Below are positions 36,254-45,620 of a stretch of 64,000 nt of DNA, piece by piece. Position numbers and translations under genes: made by a program. The notes under the pieces were generated by a model. It had not been told where the DNA came from. It searched no databases and was given only the letters and a program-made list of their open reading frames with translations. This DNA is from Xanthomonas euroxanthea (GTDB taxonomy: Bacteria; Pseudomonadota; Gammaproteobacteria; Xanthomonadales; Xanthomonadaceae): positions 130,217 through 194,216 of the forward strand of contig NZ_UIHB01000001.1 of NCBI RefSeq assembly GCF_900476395.1. The letters are read 5' to 3'. Within the stretch, counting starts at the first letter, position 1. Each line of letters opens with the position of its first letter.

Positions 36254-36814
36254 ATGCGCGGCTACAGCCGCGTACGCCACACCACGCGTTGGCGCGTACG
36301 CGAGGAACCGGCAGCGGGCAGGGCGCGTTTCGACCAGGCCATCGGCCTGTTGCATGCCGACCTGCTCGCCTACATGCGCCGGCGCCTGCGTGACCGCGAC
36401 ACCGCCAACGACCTCACCCAGGAAACGCTGCTCCGCCTGCTGGCCTACCGCGACGCGCCGGACATCGGCGACTACGCACTGCTGATGTACCGCATCGCGC
36501 ACAACGTGGTGCTGGAGCATTGGCGCATGCGCCACCGCCGCCACGCCAACGCCCACGTCGCACTGGACCTGATCGCACCACTGGCGGCAGACGGCACCCA
36601 CGTCGACCAGATCGCCGACGCCAGCCGCATCTTGCAGCACCTGCACACCCACACGCTGCCCGCACTGCCGCCCAGATGCCGCCAGGCCTTCATCCTCAAC
36701 CGCATCGACGGCCTCACCTACCCGCAAGTGGCCGCAGCCATGGGCATCTCGATCAAGATGGTGGAAAAGCACATCAGCCGCGCACTGGCTGCGTGCCGGG
36801 CGATAGTCAGTTGA
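36254..36814 (+). CDS. ECF sigma factor, FecI-like
   Basis: 186 residues from ATG 36254; an earlier in-frame ATG at 36077 would add 59 atypical residues. Region 2: FDQAIGLLHADLLAYMRRRL, DTANDLTQETLLRLLAYR and YRIAHNVVLEHWR. Region 4: LPPRCRQAFILNRIDGLTYP and AAAMGISIKMVEKHISRAL, the DNA-reading helix-turn-helix. FecI-type factors normally have a FecR partner and an outer-membrane receptor next door; neither is here, and the next gene is a large rhs. Confidence 0.85.
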   Translation: MRGYSRVRHTTRWRVREEPAAGRARFDQAIGLLHADLLAYMRRRLRDRDTANDLTQETLLRLLAYRDAPDIGDYALLMYRIAHNVVLEHWRMRHRRHANAHVALDLIAPLAADGTHVDQIADASRILQHLHTHTLPALPPRCRQAFILNRIDGLTYPQVAAAMGISIKMVEKHISRALAACRAIVS

Positions 36815-36975
36815 TAGCAGGCAGCTATCGATCCCCGTATTGACAGAGGCTGCTATGGATGCGAACGTGTGTTCAGCAATAGTGATGCCTAAAACAGAAA
36901 GTGCTGCGGCCACTACGCAGCCGTCGTTATCAGGCATAAACCAAGGATCTGGTTCTTTAATTCAAGGAAGAAAAT

Positions 36976-39900
36976 ATGGCGCTGCTTCATCGATTCCGTT
37001 CGCTGCCGGGCGGCGTGGCTCCTAAGTCTGATCGATTGACCTTTTGGCACAGCTTGACACTGTCATGCGTCCTTATTGCTGTCTCCGCATGCGCGTGGGC
37101 TCAAGAGGCCAAGCCTAAATTTTCGGTTTATAACTCACAAGGGGCATACTTCGGCGACTATGCCACTCAAATCCAGGCTGAGGCTGCAATCAAGTCAATT
37201 CCTGGTCCGGTTGGCGCGGAGGATATTTATCAATATGTCGACACCATCAAAGAAGCGCATGTTTCTGAGAGTGGCGAGATGGCGGTCACTTATTGGATGG
37301 GAGCCGAAAAAGCAAAAGACGAAGATTGGGCATACGACACTTTGGATGTTACAGGGTTACCTACAGAGAATGCCGCGATAGAAGAGATACTTCGTCAAGT
37401 GAATGCAAGGGCGCCACAGTGTGGGGCAGTGGCAACTCTAACGCCAACGGGAGACTGGATTGCATCTACCGGCCCATATCCCGAGTACGATAGAGGAATG
37501 GAGCATCAGGTAAGGGTGTACCGAGTGGACGCGCCTTATGACAATTGCGAGGGCACATACGCATTTTCATCATCGGTCCTTAAAAGAAGGAGGACCCAAT
37601 GCCCTGAAAAATATACAGATTGGCTCATAAGCGAGCAGGCCTGCGCCAACAAAGATTTCATGGCAACAATTAAAGTGGCTGCGAACCAATGCGACGCCGA
37701 AGTTGGTTCCAGCTCAGGGCTTGTCGGAAATCCTTGTGATGTAAAGACGGGTGAAAAATTTCAGATCGAGCGTGACTTTGATCTAGGTTGGATTGATTTT
37801 TCACGCTATTATCATTCGGGGATTGCAACTGCTTCCAGCGATTTCGGTCCAGGCTGGTCACATTCCCATGGTCTATATCTCACAATTCAAGTTTCCTCAT
37901 TGGGCCTGATAGAGGGGAACGGCTATGCGGTGCCGTTTAGGAAGATTGGAGAAAACTATGAGGCGACCAATGGTTCGGGCGAAAGAATAACTGCAGATGG
38001 CAACACCTGGAAGCTGCATCGCGATGACGCTATCTACACGTTCGATGCAAAAGGCCGCTTGTTCTCGCGCATGACCGACGACGGCGCTGGTTTGCTCTAC
38101 GCCTATGACAGTGACGGACGCCTTAGTAAAATCACTTCGTTGCAGGGGAGATCTGTCGATCTCCGCTACGCAGACGGCGCTAATAAGGACCTGATAGCTA
38201 GCGTTTCATCGGTAGGTGTTCTGCTATCTGCCTACACCTACGATCAGGGTCGCTTGAAAAGCGTTACGTTTGCTGACGGTGGCATGCGTGTCTATCACTA
38301 CGAGGATTTACGTTTCTCTAGACATCTGACAGGAATCACCAATGAAAATGGTCAGCGCTTCAGTACCTACGCGTACGATGATGTAGGGCGGGCGGTATCC
38401 AGTCAGCACATCGGTGGGGCAGACGGGGTAGCTCTCGCTTATTCCTCCGCCGGAACGATCGTGACTGATGCATTGGGAGGCAAATCTACCTACGCTATGA
38501 CCAATGCTGGCGGTCAGGCACCGAAGATTTCCGCAATTACCAATGGCGCGGGAACCGTGAGCTACACCTACTACGATCAATCTGTGGACTACCGTAGAAG
38601 GTTGAGCACAATGACGGATCGGCGAGGCATACAGACAAAGCATACCTATTCGGAAACAACCGAGAACGGGGTAAATGTCAGTGTCCACACGGTCCAGGAA
38701 GCCCTTGGGCATCCTCAGCAACGCACCATAACGACAGCAACCGCGACAGGCTCAAATAAAGTTCTGTCGATTCAGCTAGACGGACGCAAAACAACGTACA
38801 CGCGCAACGCTCGGCTTCAGCCTGTCCTCTTGACAATAACCAGCCAAGAAGGCCAGAAGCGAGAGCTGGCTTACACGTATTGTGAGGCGTCTGATATTGC
38901 CACCAGTGGTGGTGGCTGCCCGATCCTTGGCTATTTGAAGTCTATCGATGGCCCGCGCACGGATATCGACGACCGTACGACCTACAACTATTACCCCATC
39001 GATGCTGCCGGATGCGAGACCGGCACCGGAGCGTGCCTGTACCGTAAGGGTGACCTCAAGCAGACCATCAACGCCCGTGGCCAGATCCGCGAGAATCTGA
39101 GTTATGACGCGGCAGGCCGCGTTCTTTCTGCCGTTGACGAAAACGGGGTGCTGACCGATTACAGCTACCACCCGCGTGGTTGGTTGGCATCGACCACGGT
39201 GCATGGCGCTACTTCCGGGCAGAATCGCGTCACCACGTTGGAGTATTGGCCCACCGGCTTGGTCAAGCGCATCACCCAGCCCGACGGCAGCTACGCCACG
39301 TTTGTCTATGACCAGGCCCAACGCCTCACCGATGTCACCGATACGCTGGGCAACACCCTTCATTACGTGCTTGATGATGCCGGCAATCGTCTGGAGGAGC
39401 AGACCAAGGATGCGCAAGGTACGCTCAAGCGTAGCTTGAGCCGTATTTACAACCAATTGGGCCAACTGAAAACGCAGGCGGACGCAGCCGCAAATCCCAC
39501 CGACTACGCCTACGATGCAAACGGCAACCTGCGTTTGATCACCGACGCATTTGGCCGTAGCACCCTGCAAGAGCACGATCCGCTCGGTCGGCTTGCGCGC
39601 ACCTTGCAGGACGTCGATGGCATCAAGGCCGAAACCAATGTGGGTTATGACACGCAGGATCGCCCCTTGCAGGTCAAGGACCCCAAACGTCTGGACACGC
39701 GTTACACGTACAACGGCTTCGGCGATACCCTGAAGCTGACCAGCCCGGACACCGGCGTCACTAGCTATACCTATGACAGCGCCGGCAACCGCGCCACGCA
39801 GACCGATGCACGCGGCATCACGTCCACCTATGGCTACGACGCGCTCAACCGTGTCCTGAGCATCAGCTACCCAACCACCGCCTTCAATGTCAGCTACACC

Positions 39901-41658
39901 TATGACCTCACGCAGAGCGTGTGCGCTAGCGGTGAGACCTTCACCATCGGGCGGCTGGCTAAGCTCCAGGATGGCAGCGGTACCACCCAATACTGCTACA
40001 ACCGCTTCGGCGAGGTGGTGCGCAAGGTGCAGACGGTCAACGGCAAGGTGTTGGTGTTGCGCTACGACTACACGTCTGGCGGCCGCCTTCGGTCGATGGT
40101 CTACCCGGACGGCACCACGGTCGATTATGTCCGCAACGCGCAGGGCCAGACGACCGAGGTTGGGGTGACGGCACAAGGCGGCAGCCGCCAACGTCTGCTG
40201 AGCGGAGCGACCTACTATCCGTTCGGCCCATCTGCTGGCTGGACCTACGGCAACGGCCGCTTGTTGGCACGCATGTACGATCAGGATTACCGCCCACAGA
40301 GCATTCAGGACAGCCGCACAGGCGGCCTAGAGATTGGTTTCGGCTTCGACCCTGTTGGCGACCTCACTGACCTGACCCCGGCCGGTAACCCGACGCCAGA
40401 GCTTCAGCTGACCTACGACGCGCTTGGTCGGCTGACCGCACTCAAGGACGGCAGTACAGGTGCCGTGATCGACGGCTATAGCTACGATGGTACGGGTAAC
40501 CGCATGAGTGCCAAAGTCGGCGGCGCCACGCAGGTCTACACCTATCCAACGACCAACCACCGCTTGAGCGCAGTCGCAGGCGTGGCACGCACCTACGACA
40601 AGATGGGCAACACCCTCACCATCGGCGGCAAGGCACGCGAGTACCTCTATGACACAACGGGCCGCATGACCCAGGTCAAGCGCGCAGGTGTCGCAGTCAT
40701 GAACTACCGCTACAACGGCCGAGGCGAGCAGGTACGTCGCTACCTGGGCACCACCAACACCTATACGCTCTACGACGAGGCCGGCCATTGGCTCGGCGAC
40801 TACGACACCAATGGTGCGCCCAAGCAACAAGCGATCTGGCTGGATGACCTGCCGGTGGGCCTATTGGCCAACGGCGGTCAACTGCACTACATCGAACCCG
40901 ACCACCTAGGCAGCCCGCGTGTGGTCGTGGATGCCGCCCGCGACGTTGCCGTGTGGAACTGGAGCCTGAAGGGCGAAGCCTTCGGCAACACGGCACCCAA
41001 CCAGGATCCGGATGGAGACGGCACCGCGATGGTGTTCGACATGCGCTTCCCAGGCCAGCGGTTTGATACAGCGAGCGGGTTCAATCAGAACTACTTCCGC
41101 GATTACGATGCGGCCACTGGCCGGTACGGGCAGAGTGATCCGATTGGGCTTAGTGGTGGTATAGCTACATACGAGTACTCATCCAGCTCGCCAATTCTGG
41201 TCTCCGACTCGCAAGGCTTGCAGGGCAGAAGGGCTATCCCAGCTCGCCCCATGACCACTCAAGAGATCTTCGCGCGTGTCGAAGTTCCATATTTAGTTCG
41301 CCAAATACAGAATTATGAGCCTACTTTCCGCTATCAAACGGTCGGCCCCGTCGGTTACAGGTACAACAATCAAGATGCGAGTTTTTTGAGGGATATCTTG
41401 CGGCAGCACGAACAAAGGCAATCTCAGCAATGTCCAGAGCGAATAAATTACGGGTCTACTCCGAGCGGGATTCCGCTTAGTCGTCATTATTCAACGGAAA
41501 GAGTGGATCGCAATATTCCAATTAGCTTGGTGGATTATATTGCCAATAATGTTCCTGGCAGGCCGGAGCGTGGGGCAATGAATCATTATGATCCTATTAA
41601 TGATGTCACGGTAATCATGGGTAGAAATGGTGTAATTACGTCCCATCGAGGTGAATAA
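36976..41658 (+). CDS. rhs: Rhs/YD-repeat polymorphic toxin
   Basis: 1560 residues; AAGGAAG precedes the ATG. A signal-like N-terminus (LTLSCVLIAVSACAWAQ) is followed by a Cys-containing N domain to about 250 and a DUF6531-like entry (GNPCDVKTGEKFQIERDFDL). YD repeats run from about 340 to 1350, forming the Rhs cocoon. The core ends at SDPIGLSG near residue 1388. The last about 145 residues form an unrelated AT-rich toxin tip with GAMNHYDPINDVTVIMGRNG near the end. The tip family is not recognised; the His/Asn-containing end recalls BECR-type RNases (weak). The candidate immunity gene abuts the stop codon. Confidence 0.92.
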   Translation: MALLHRFRSLPGGVAPKSDRLTFWHSLTLSCVLIAVSACAWAQEAKPKFSVYNSQGAYFGDYATQIQAEAAIKSIPGPVGAEDIYQYVDTIKEAHVSESGEMAVTYWMGAEKAKDEDWAYDTLDVTGLPTENAAIEEILRQVNARAPQCGAVATLTPTGDWIASTGPYPEYDRGMEHQVRVYRVDAPYDNCEGTYAFSSSVLKRRRTQCPEKYTDWLISEQACANKDFMATIKVAANQCDAEVGSSSGLVGNPCDVKTGEKFQIERDFDLGWIDFSRYYHSGIATASSDFGPGWSHSHGLYLTIQVSSLGLIEGNGYAVPFRKIGENYEATNGSGERITADGNTWKLHRDDAIYTFDAKGRLFSRMTDDGAGLLYAYDSDGRLSKITSLQGRSVDLRYADGANKDLIASVSSVGVLLSAYTYDQGRLKSVTFADGGMRVYHYEDLRFSRHLTGITNENGQRFSTYAYDDVGRAVSSQHIGGADGVALAYSSAGTIVTDALGGKSTYAMTNAGGQAPKISAITNGAGTVSYTYYDQSVDYRRRLSTMTDRRGIQTKHTYSETTENGVNVSVHTVQEALGHPQQRTITTATATGSNKVLSIQLDGRKTTYTRNARLQPVLLTITSQEGQKRELAYTYCEASDIATSGGGCPILGYLKSIDGPRTDIDDRTTYNYYPIDAAGCETGTGACLYRKGDLKQTINARGQIRENLSYDAAGRVLSAVDENGVLTDYSYHPRGWLASTTVHGATSGQNRVTTLEYWPTGLVKRITQPDGSYATFVYDQAQRLTDVTDTLGNTLHYVLDDAGNRLEEQTKDAQGTLKRSLSRIYNQLGQLKTQADAAANPTDYAYDANGNLRLITDAFGRSTLQEHDPLGRLARTLQDVDGIKAETNVGYDTQDRPLQVKDPKRLDTRYTYNGFGDTLKLTSPDTGVTSYTYDSAGNRATQTDARGITSTYGYDALNRVLSISYPTTAFNVSYTYDLTQSVCASGETFTIGRLAKLQDGSGTTQYCYNRFGEVVRKVQTVNGKVLVLRYDYTSGGRLRSMVYPDGTTVDYVRNAQGQTTEVGVTAQGGSRQRLLSGATYYPFGPSAGWTYGNGRLLARMYDQDYRPQSIQDSRTGGLEIGFGFDPVGDLTDLTPAGNPTPELQLTYDALGRLTALKDGSTGAVIDGYSYDGTGNRMSAKVGGATQVYTYPTTNHRLSAVAGVARTYDKMGNTLTIGGKAREYLYDTTGRMTQVKRAGVAVMNYRYNGRGEQVRRYLGTTNTYTLYDEAGHWLGDYDTNGAPKQQAIWLDDLPVGLLANGGQLHYIEPDHLGSPRVVVDAARDVAVWNWSLKGEAFGNTAPNQDPDGDGTAMVFDMRFPGQRFDTASGFNQNYFRDYDAATGRYGQSDPIGLSGGIATYEYSSSSPILVSDSQGLQGRRAIPARPMTTQEIFARVEVPYLVRQIQNYEPTFRYQTVGPVGYRYNNQDASFLRDILRQHEQRQSQQCPERINYGSTPSGIPLSRHYSTERVDRNIPISLVDYIANNVPGRPERGAMNHYDPINDVTVIMGRNGVITSHRGE

Positions 41659-41985
41659 ATGAATGGCTCATATTTGAAAGAAAATTTTAATTTCACTAGA
41701 GGTCTGGCGTGCTCGGAAAAGCATGAGTCAGTTATTTTGGATCTAAATGAGGGGGGTGAAATTATTGGTATTGAGATATTCGGATATTCACATATAGCGG
41801 GGCGCCCGCCGAATAATTGTGAAATGGAATGGCTGGTGTCTAAATCGATTGATGTTATTTTCTCGCCTGAGGACGATGTCATGTCGATAACAACGAAATT
41901 TGGAGAAAATTGCATGCAAAGGACTTCGGTTGCCAAGTTTGGATTTGATGAGCGCGGTGATTTGGTGGCAATTTCAATCAATTAG
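41659..41985 (+). CDS. Candidate Rhs immunity protein
   Basis: 108 residues; the ATG follows the rhs TAA with no gap, so translation is coupled. Acidic and soluble, with DLNEGGEIIGIEIFGYS, which resembles the DUF2283 fold. GC is as low as in the toxin tip. Position and composition are those of an immunity gene acquired with its tip. Confidence 0.75.
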   Translation: MNGSYLKENFNFTRGLACSEKHESVILDLNEGGEIIGIEIFGYSHIAGRPPNNCEMEWLVSKSIDVIFSPEDDVMSITTKFGENCMQRTSVAKFGFDERGDLVAISIN

Positions 41986-42069
41986 AATAATTTAATCAGC
42001 TTAATTAAATAAATCAGATGTTAAGAATTATTTGGATGTTACAAGACAGCAGTGCTACGGCGTGATGTA

Positions 42070-42204
42070 GGTAGGTGGCCGCTTGCGCTCAATGGTCTAC
42101 CCGGACGGCACTACGGTCGATTATGTCCGCAACGCGCAAGGCCAGACGACCGAGGTTGGGGTGACGGCACAGGGTGGCAGCCGCCAACGTCTGCTGAGCG
42201 GAGC
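42070..42204 (+). pseudogene. Displaced rhs core fragment
   Basis: About 135 bases almost identical to rhs 40077-40207, encoding SMVYPDGTTVDYVRNAQGQ and the residues after it unchanged. It breaks off after GGAGC into unrelated DNA. A relic of a displaced rhs 3' module. Confidence 0.85.
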
Positions 42205-42541
42205 TGTAGAAACGTGGTCAGGTTTACTTCTCGAGATAAGGGCTCAAGGGTATCTTCCGCGGGACGCATCGGTACGGCGGCACTCTCACATCCATATCAG
42301 CGCTCTGCTCTTCCCAGCAATCGATATCCCGACAAACCTACAGCGGAGCCCAACGCGCCGATTGTCACGCCGGGCTCGCTCACCTCTCGCCGCGCAGAGG
42401 AGCACACAGATTGGGTAGCCAGCTGTCGTATCGCATCTCACGCTAGACGACCTCGACCGCCTGCTACGCCCGCTCGTTGCTCATGTAAGAATGGGGTCAG
42501 GCTTATAAACCTGATCCATTACTCCACTCGGCCTGCTCGCC
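42205..42541. other. Mosaic noncoding DNA with palindrome
   Basis: No intact gene. GGGTCAGGCTTATAAACCTGATCC at about 42491-42515 is an imperfect palindrome like the ends of REP/RAYT-type elements. The rest looks like fragments joined end to end. Confidence 0.45.
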
Positions 42542-42742
42542 ATGAAATTCGTCTACATTTTTTGCATGCTGATTGCCGGTTTCTTGCTCGGCGCCGGTGG
42601 ATTGATACGCTGGGGCGCGTTTCTTGTCGCGCCCGAGAAGCGGCCGTTTCGTTCGACTTGGGACCGGAGGGGATTTTTCATGGCGGCCGCCGGCATCGCC
42701 GGGATGATCGTAAGTACAGCAATCTACGAGGCTTCTCGCTGA
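42542..42742 (+). CDS. Small two-helix membrane protein
   Basis: 66 residues, MKFVYIFCMLIAGFLLGAGG then a second hydrophobic segment FFMAAAGIAGMIVSTAIY. No clear ribosome site. Could be a holin-like or immunity-type small protein; no function claimed. Confidence 0.5.
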   Translation: MKFVYIFCMLIAGFLLGAGGLIRWGAFLVAPEKRPFRSTWDRRGFFMAAAGIAGMIVSTAIYEASR

Positions 42743-42774
42743 TGACCGACAGCTTGTGCACGAGCCTAAGTTAC

Positions 42775-43035
42775 AAGCCGCTTGTTTGCCTACCAGGAAA
42801 GAGGTTCGCTAAAACCGTCAATAGTAGGAAGTTGCTCGCCTGCGACAACGGATGTACCAAACCCGAGTGTCGTCCCGGCGATGTGCACATCTCCATCGCG
42901 CTCGATGACGCATTACACAGAGCCAGGTAATCGCAGAGGAATTCCAGAGTTCCTCGTAGATGTCGTGGTGACGTGCAAAGTCACGCATGCAATCCATGGC
43001 AGTTCCAGCAATCAAATCTGAAACAGTCGCCATGA
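42775..43035 (-). pseudogene. Frameshifted gene remnant, minus strand
   Basis: Starts MATVSDLIAGTAMDCMRDF (ATG ending at 43035) and reads well to LCVMRHR, then becomes basic nonsense. In the +1 frame the sense resumes as ERDGDVHIAGTTLGFGTSVV and on to a plausible end. One indel near 42910 would restore about 80-85 residues. Family not recognised. Confidence 0.4.
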
Positions 43036-43403
43036 CGGTGACAGACCGTCGCGACGGCAGAGCACCCGCAACGCTACGGCGTGTCATTGATGGAAATGGC
43101 CGCTGTGGCGGCAGCGCATTCACAGAATGTGCGATGGATGAGCAAGCATTTGTCCTCAGCCCCACTGGGCCGGACTAGCGCCCAGCGTACCTTCGCTTGC
43201 CGGCTAGCCGGCCGTTTCAAACCCTCACACCGCGCGGTCGACATGCTACCCTGACCACCGCCATTCTGGCGAAGACGGAACATCAGGTGACCCAGCCGAC
43301 ACCATTGCAAGCGGTGTCAGGGGCTTTCTCGCTGAGCCACGCTTAACGCAGGTCGCCCAGAGACAAGCACGTCATTTCAATCACTACCAGGGACGTATTC
43401 ATC
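43036..43403. other. Intergenic DNA with short palindromes
   Basis: GCCGGC-TA-GCCGGC at 43199-43212 and a GACACC/GGTGTC hairpin at about 43299-43319. A 19-codon frame starts at GTG 43287 and may be a gene 5' relic. Confidence 0.4.
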
Positions 43404-43724
43404 ATGAAGCTACGTAGCATTGCCACCACTTTTGCATTGGCTGCAGCTTTAAGCCTTGGCTTGAGCGCTCCAGCGCGCGCCCAGGCGGGAGATCCTTGCT
43501 CGGTCTTTCTTTGCATGGCAAGCGTGTCCGGCTTCGGTGCTCCGACTCCAGAATGTGCAGTGCCGATCGCAACCTTCCATTCCATCCAGGTATGGAGCCC
43601 GGCCTTCAACCCGTCAGCCACGGCGGCGGCACGCCGGGCATATCTGATGACATGTAAAGGCGCGAGCGTACCGAATCAAGCCATCTTGGAAGCCATCATC
43701 GCGCAGTGGGGCTACACGCCTTGA
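43404..43724 (+). CDS. TrbM-like protein (conjugation-related)
   Basis: 106 residues with a Sec signal to about 26 (APARAQA). The mature part has DPCSVFLCMASVSGFG, CAVPIATFHSIQVW and FNPSATAAARRAYLMTC, the Cys-patterned TrbM/KikA fold found in conjugation clusters. No other transfer gene is near, so it is an orphan, as often seen in Xanthomonas. Confidence 0.8.
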   Translation: MKLRSIATTFALAAALSLGLSAPARAQAGDPCSVFLCMASVSGFGAPTPECAVPIATFHSIQVWSPAFNPSATAAARRAYLMTCKGASVPNQAILEAIIAQWGYTP

Positions 43725-43733
43725 CGTAAATTG

Positions 43734-43769
43734 CCCGCTGACTCAAAAATTTGCTTTTAAGTCAGCGGG
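43734..43769 (+). terminator. Hairpin after trbM-like gene
   Basis: Perfect 10-bp stem CCCGCTGACT/AGTCAGCGGG with a 16-base AT-rich loop; no T-run follows, so termination is uncertain. Confidence 0.5.
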
Positions 43770-44047
43770 AATGGCGCCACGCCCTGGTTTGCCATGCGCA
43801 TCGCGCAAGGCCTTTCGATACCACTGTGCTTCGACGAGATAGGTGGTGCCTGGCTCCTTCATCTCTCAAGATGATCGTGCGAGTCCGGCGCAACAGCGCT
43901 GGCGATGCCGGAAGACAACAGATATGCGTTTGATCTTATCTCCTGATGTTGCGTCGCGCCGCGGGCGGCGATTTCCAAGACCATGAGGAATTGACGGCAA
44001 ACAGCACCTCGACGACGATCATTCGAGTCAATTCGTCTGGAGCTGCA
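43770..44047. other. Intergenic DNA before cassette gene at 44048
   Basis: An in-frame ATG at 43946 extends the next gene but has no ribosome site. No other feature was recognised. Confidence 0.4.
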
Positions 44048-44572
44048 ATGCCGCCTGAAGTACAAGAACTGCAAGACGCCATTACGTCTATCCCTGGCAT
44101 TACCGATGCAGCGGTGGACAAGGTGGATCTTTCTGATGTCACGGAAAGCGACTTTAGTCTTCTTCCGTATGCCGACCTGCCGCTCGGCGCATTGAAGCGC
44201 ACAAAGGGAGGCTTGGTCAACGAGCTTGCCATCTCCGTCAACTTTGGTATCACGCGCGATCCGAAAGGCCTCAAGGCACTCGAGTTCCTCTCCTGGTGGG
44301 TACGCGATTTGGCGCGAGCAGGCGAGCCGATGCAGATCAGGAGCATCGCGCTTCCACCCATCGGCGATCAGTTTGGCACGTCACTTCGCTTTTGCATCGA
44401 TTATTTTTACGCTGATCCTGAGCAGGATATCGGCAAGCTACTGTCCAAGGTAGGGACGTTGGCTGATGCGCTTAACAGCGCAAAGAGCCTATACCCGCAG
44501 GTCATTGCTTCCAGACAATGCGTTCACGCCGAACCCGCCTCCGCGGATGACCTTACACGCCTACCGCCGTAG
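44048..44572 (+). CDS. Cassette protein, unknown function
   Basis: 174 residues; GGAGC before ATG 44048 (MPPEVQELQDAI). Mixed alpha/beta with LNEL-like acidic segments, VNELAISVNFGITRDPKG and FGTSLRFCIDYFYADPEQD; no recognised domain or signal. The last 20 codons run through attC-like site G, so the present C-terminus may have been created when the site decayed or the original stop was lost. Confidence 0.6.
   Translation: MPPEVQELQDAITSIPGITDAAVDKVDLSDVTESDFSLLPYADLPLGALKRTKGGLVNELAISVNFGITRDPKGLKALEFLSWWVRDLARAGEPMQIRSIALPPIGDQFGTSLRFCIDYFYADPEQDIGKLLSKVGTLADALNSAKSLYPQVIASRQCVHAEPASADDLTRLPP
44513..44562 (+). other. attC-like site G (decayed)
   Basis: AGACAATGCGTTCACGCCGA, then ACCCGCC, closely matching the left arm of site I; right arm GACCTTACACGCCTACC poorly kept. 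Overlaps the 3' end of the gene at 44048. Confidence 0.4.
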
Positions 44573-44639
44573 CAGGCGTCTGGGACGGCCGAGTGTCACC
44601 GCACAGATAGAGCCGCCTCCCATTAGTCTTGGCCGAACC

Positions 44640-45371
44640 TCAAACCAGTCTGAAGACTCTCGCTTCTCCAGTCCCCGTGTCGTATGCCACCAATGCCCCC
44701 TTGGAGGCGTCAGCGCTGCACACGCATTCACCATCACTGCTCCAGATGGCAGACTGACCCGCTCCTAGGAAGGTGTCGGCGGGGCCTACACAGTTCGCCA
44801 TCAAGACAGTCATGGAATGCGTTTTTGCAATCGTCGGATAATGGCTATAGGCCGATGCCACGCCTCTCTCGGATTTGGCCACGCTTGCCAGGTACACGCC
44901 AGCACCTGACGTTGCAGCTTGTTCCGCATGGCTTGCCTGCAGTGACTCGTAGCAAATGGCAGGCGCCAACACCTGATCTGCGTGTCTGAGAAAAAGCTGC
45001 TCATCACCGCCGGTGAAGAAGGGTAACTCGTCGGGGTGTAACTGCTGTTTGGAGTAGCTTGTGCGCTCCAGCCCCGGTTGGAAGCAGAGCATGCTGATTT
45101 CGGTGCCCTTTGCCCCCTTCGTGGGTACGCCAACGGCGATGAGCATGCCGTACCGGTCACTTGCCAGCTGAAATTGATCAAAGCGCTGATCAGCCGGCTG
45201 CACCGCCAGGGCCTGTGCCAGTGCTGGTTCGTAACCGGTGAGAGACAGCTCGGGAAAGACCAGCACATCGGCACCCTTGCTCGCAGCCAGGCGGATGACA
45301 TCGTGGTGCTTACTGATGTTCTCTTCGATTCGGCCAGGCGTCGAAAGGAGTTGCGCAGCTGTCAGCTTCAT
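44640..45371 (-). CDS. Carbon-nitrogen hydrolase (nitrilase superfamily)
   Basis: 243 residues, single-domain amidase/nitrilase fold. The catalytic triad is visible: Glu in VFPELSLTGYEP, Lys in YSKQQLHPDE and Cys in APAICYES. Start MKLTAAQLL chosen; MDTRPAMKL is a six-residue longer alternative. Substrate unknown, perhaps a small amide. It is the only intact minus-strand gene in the cassette region, so it may be a separate insertion. Confidence 0.88.
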   Translation of the reverse strand: MKLTAAQLLSTPGRIEENISKHHDVIRLAASKGADVLVFPELSLTGYEPALAQALAVQPADQRFDQFQLASDRYGMLIAVGVPTKGAKGTEISMLCFQPGLERTSYSKQQLHPDELPFFTGGDEQLFLRHADQVLAPAICYESLQASHAEQAATSGAGVYLASVAKSERGVASAYSHYPTIAKTHSMTVLMANCVGPADTFLGAGQSAIWSSDGECVCSADASKGALVAYDTGTGEARVFRLV

Positions 45372-45620
45372 TGCCGGTCTCGTGTCCACGTATTGGGGCT
45401 GAGCGTAGCGGATTCCGAAAGGCGGGTAACCAGAACCTGCTGAAAGACCAGGCCTGGTGCCAGTCGAGGTACCACGCCACGCTGCACCAGCGAGCGTGCG
45501 TCGCTCCCCTATGGATCCGGCGGGCTGTGCAGGCGAATTCCAGATTGACCTTACTTATCCGCTCGGCGAGGATAGTGCCGTACCGCACTTGGGCGGTCGG
45601 CTCGCAGTCAGGCACAAAGC
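45372..45620. other. Intergenic DNA, nitrilase / DUF4262
   Basis: A 61-codon plus-strand frame (45457-45642, ending LGGRLAVRHKAWFAVLV) may be a gene fragment. It overlaps the next start and is not called. Confidence 0.4.

Noticed and set aside
41986-42060. Possible attC site after the Rhs immunity gene (CAGCTTAATTAAATAAATCAGATGTTAAGA)
   Set aside because: The right-arm likeness comes mostly from AT-rich sequence and there is no left arm; not listed as a site.
42052-42930. Single 292-residue plus-strand protein
   Set aside because: Runs through the rhs fragment in a wrong frame, the palindrome and the small membrane protein gene; Arg-rich shadow.
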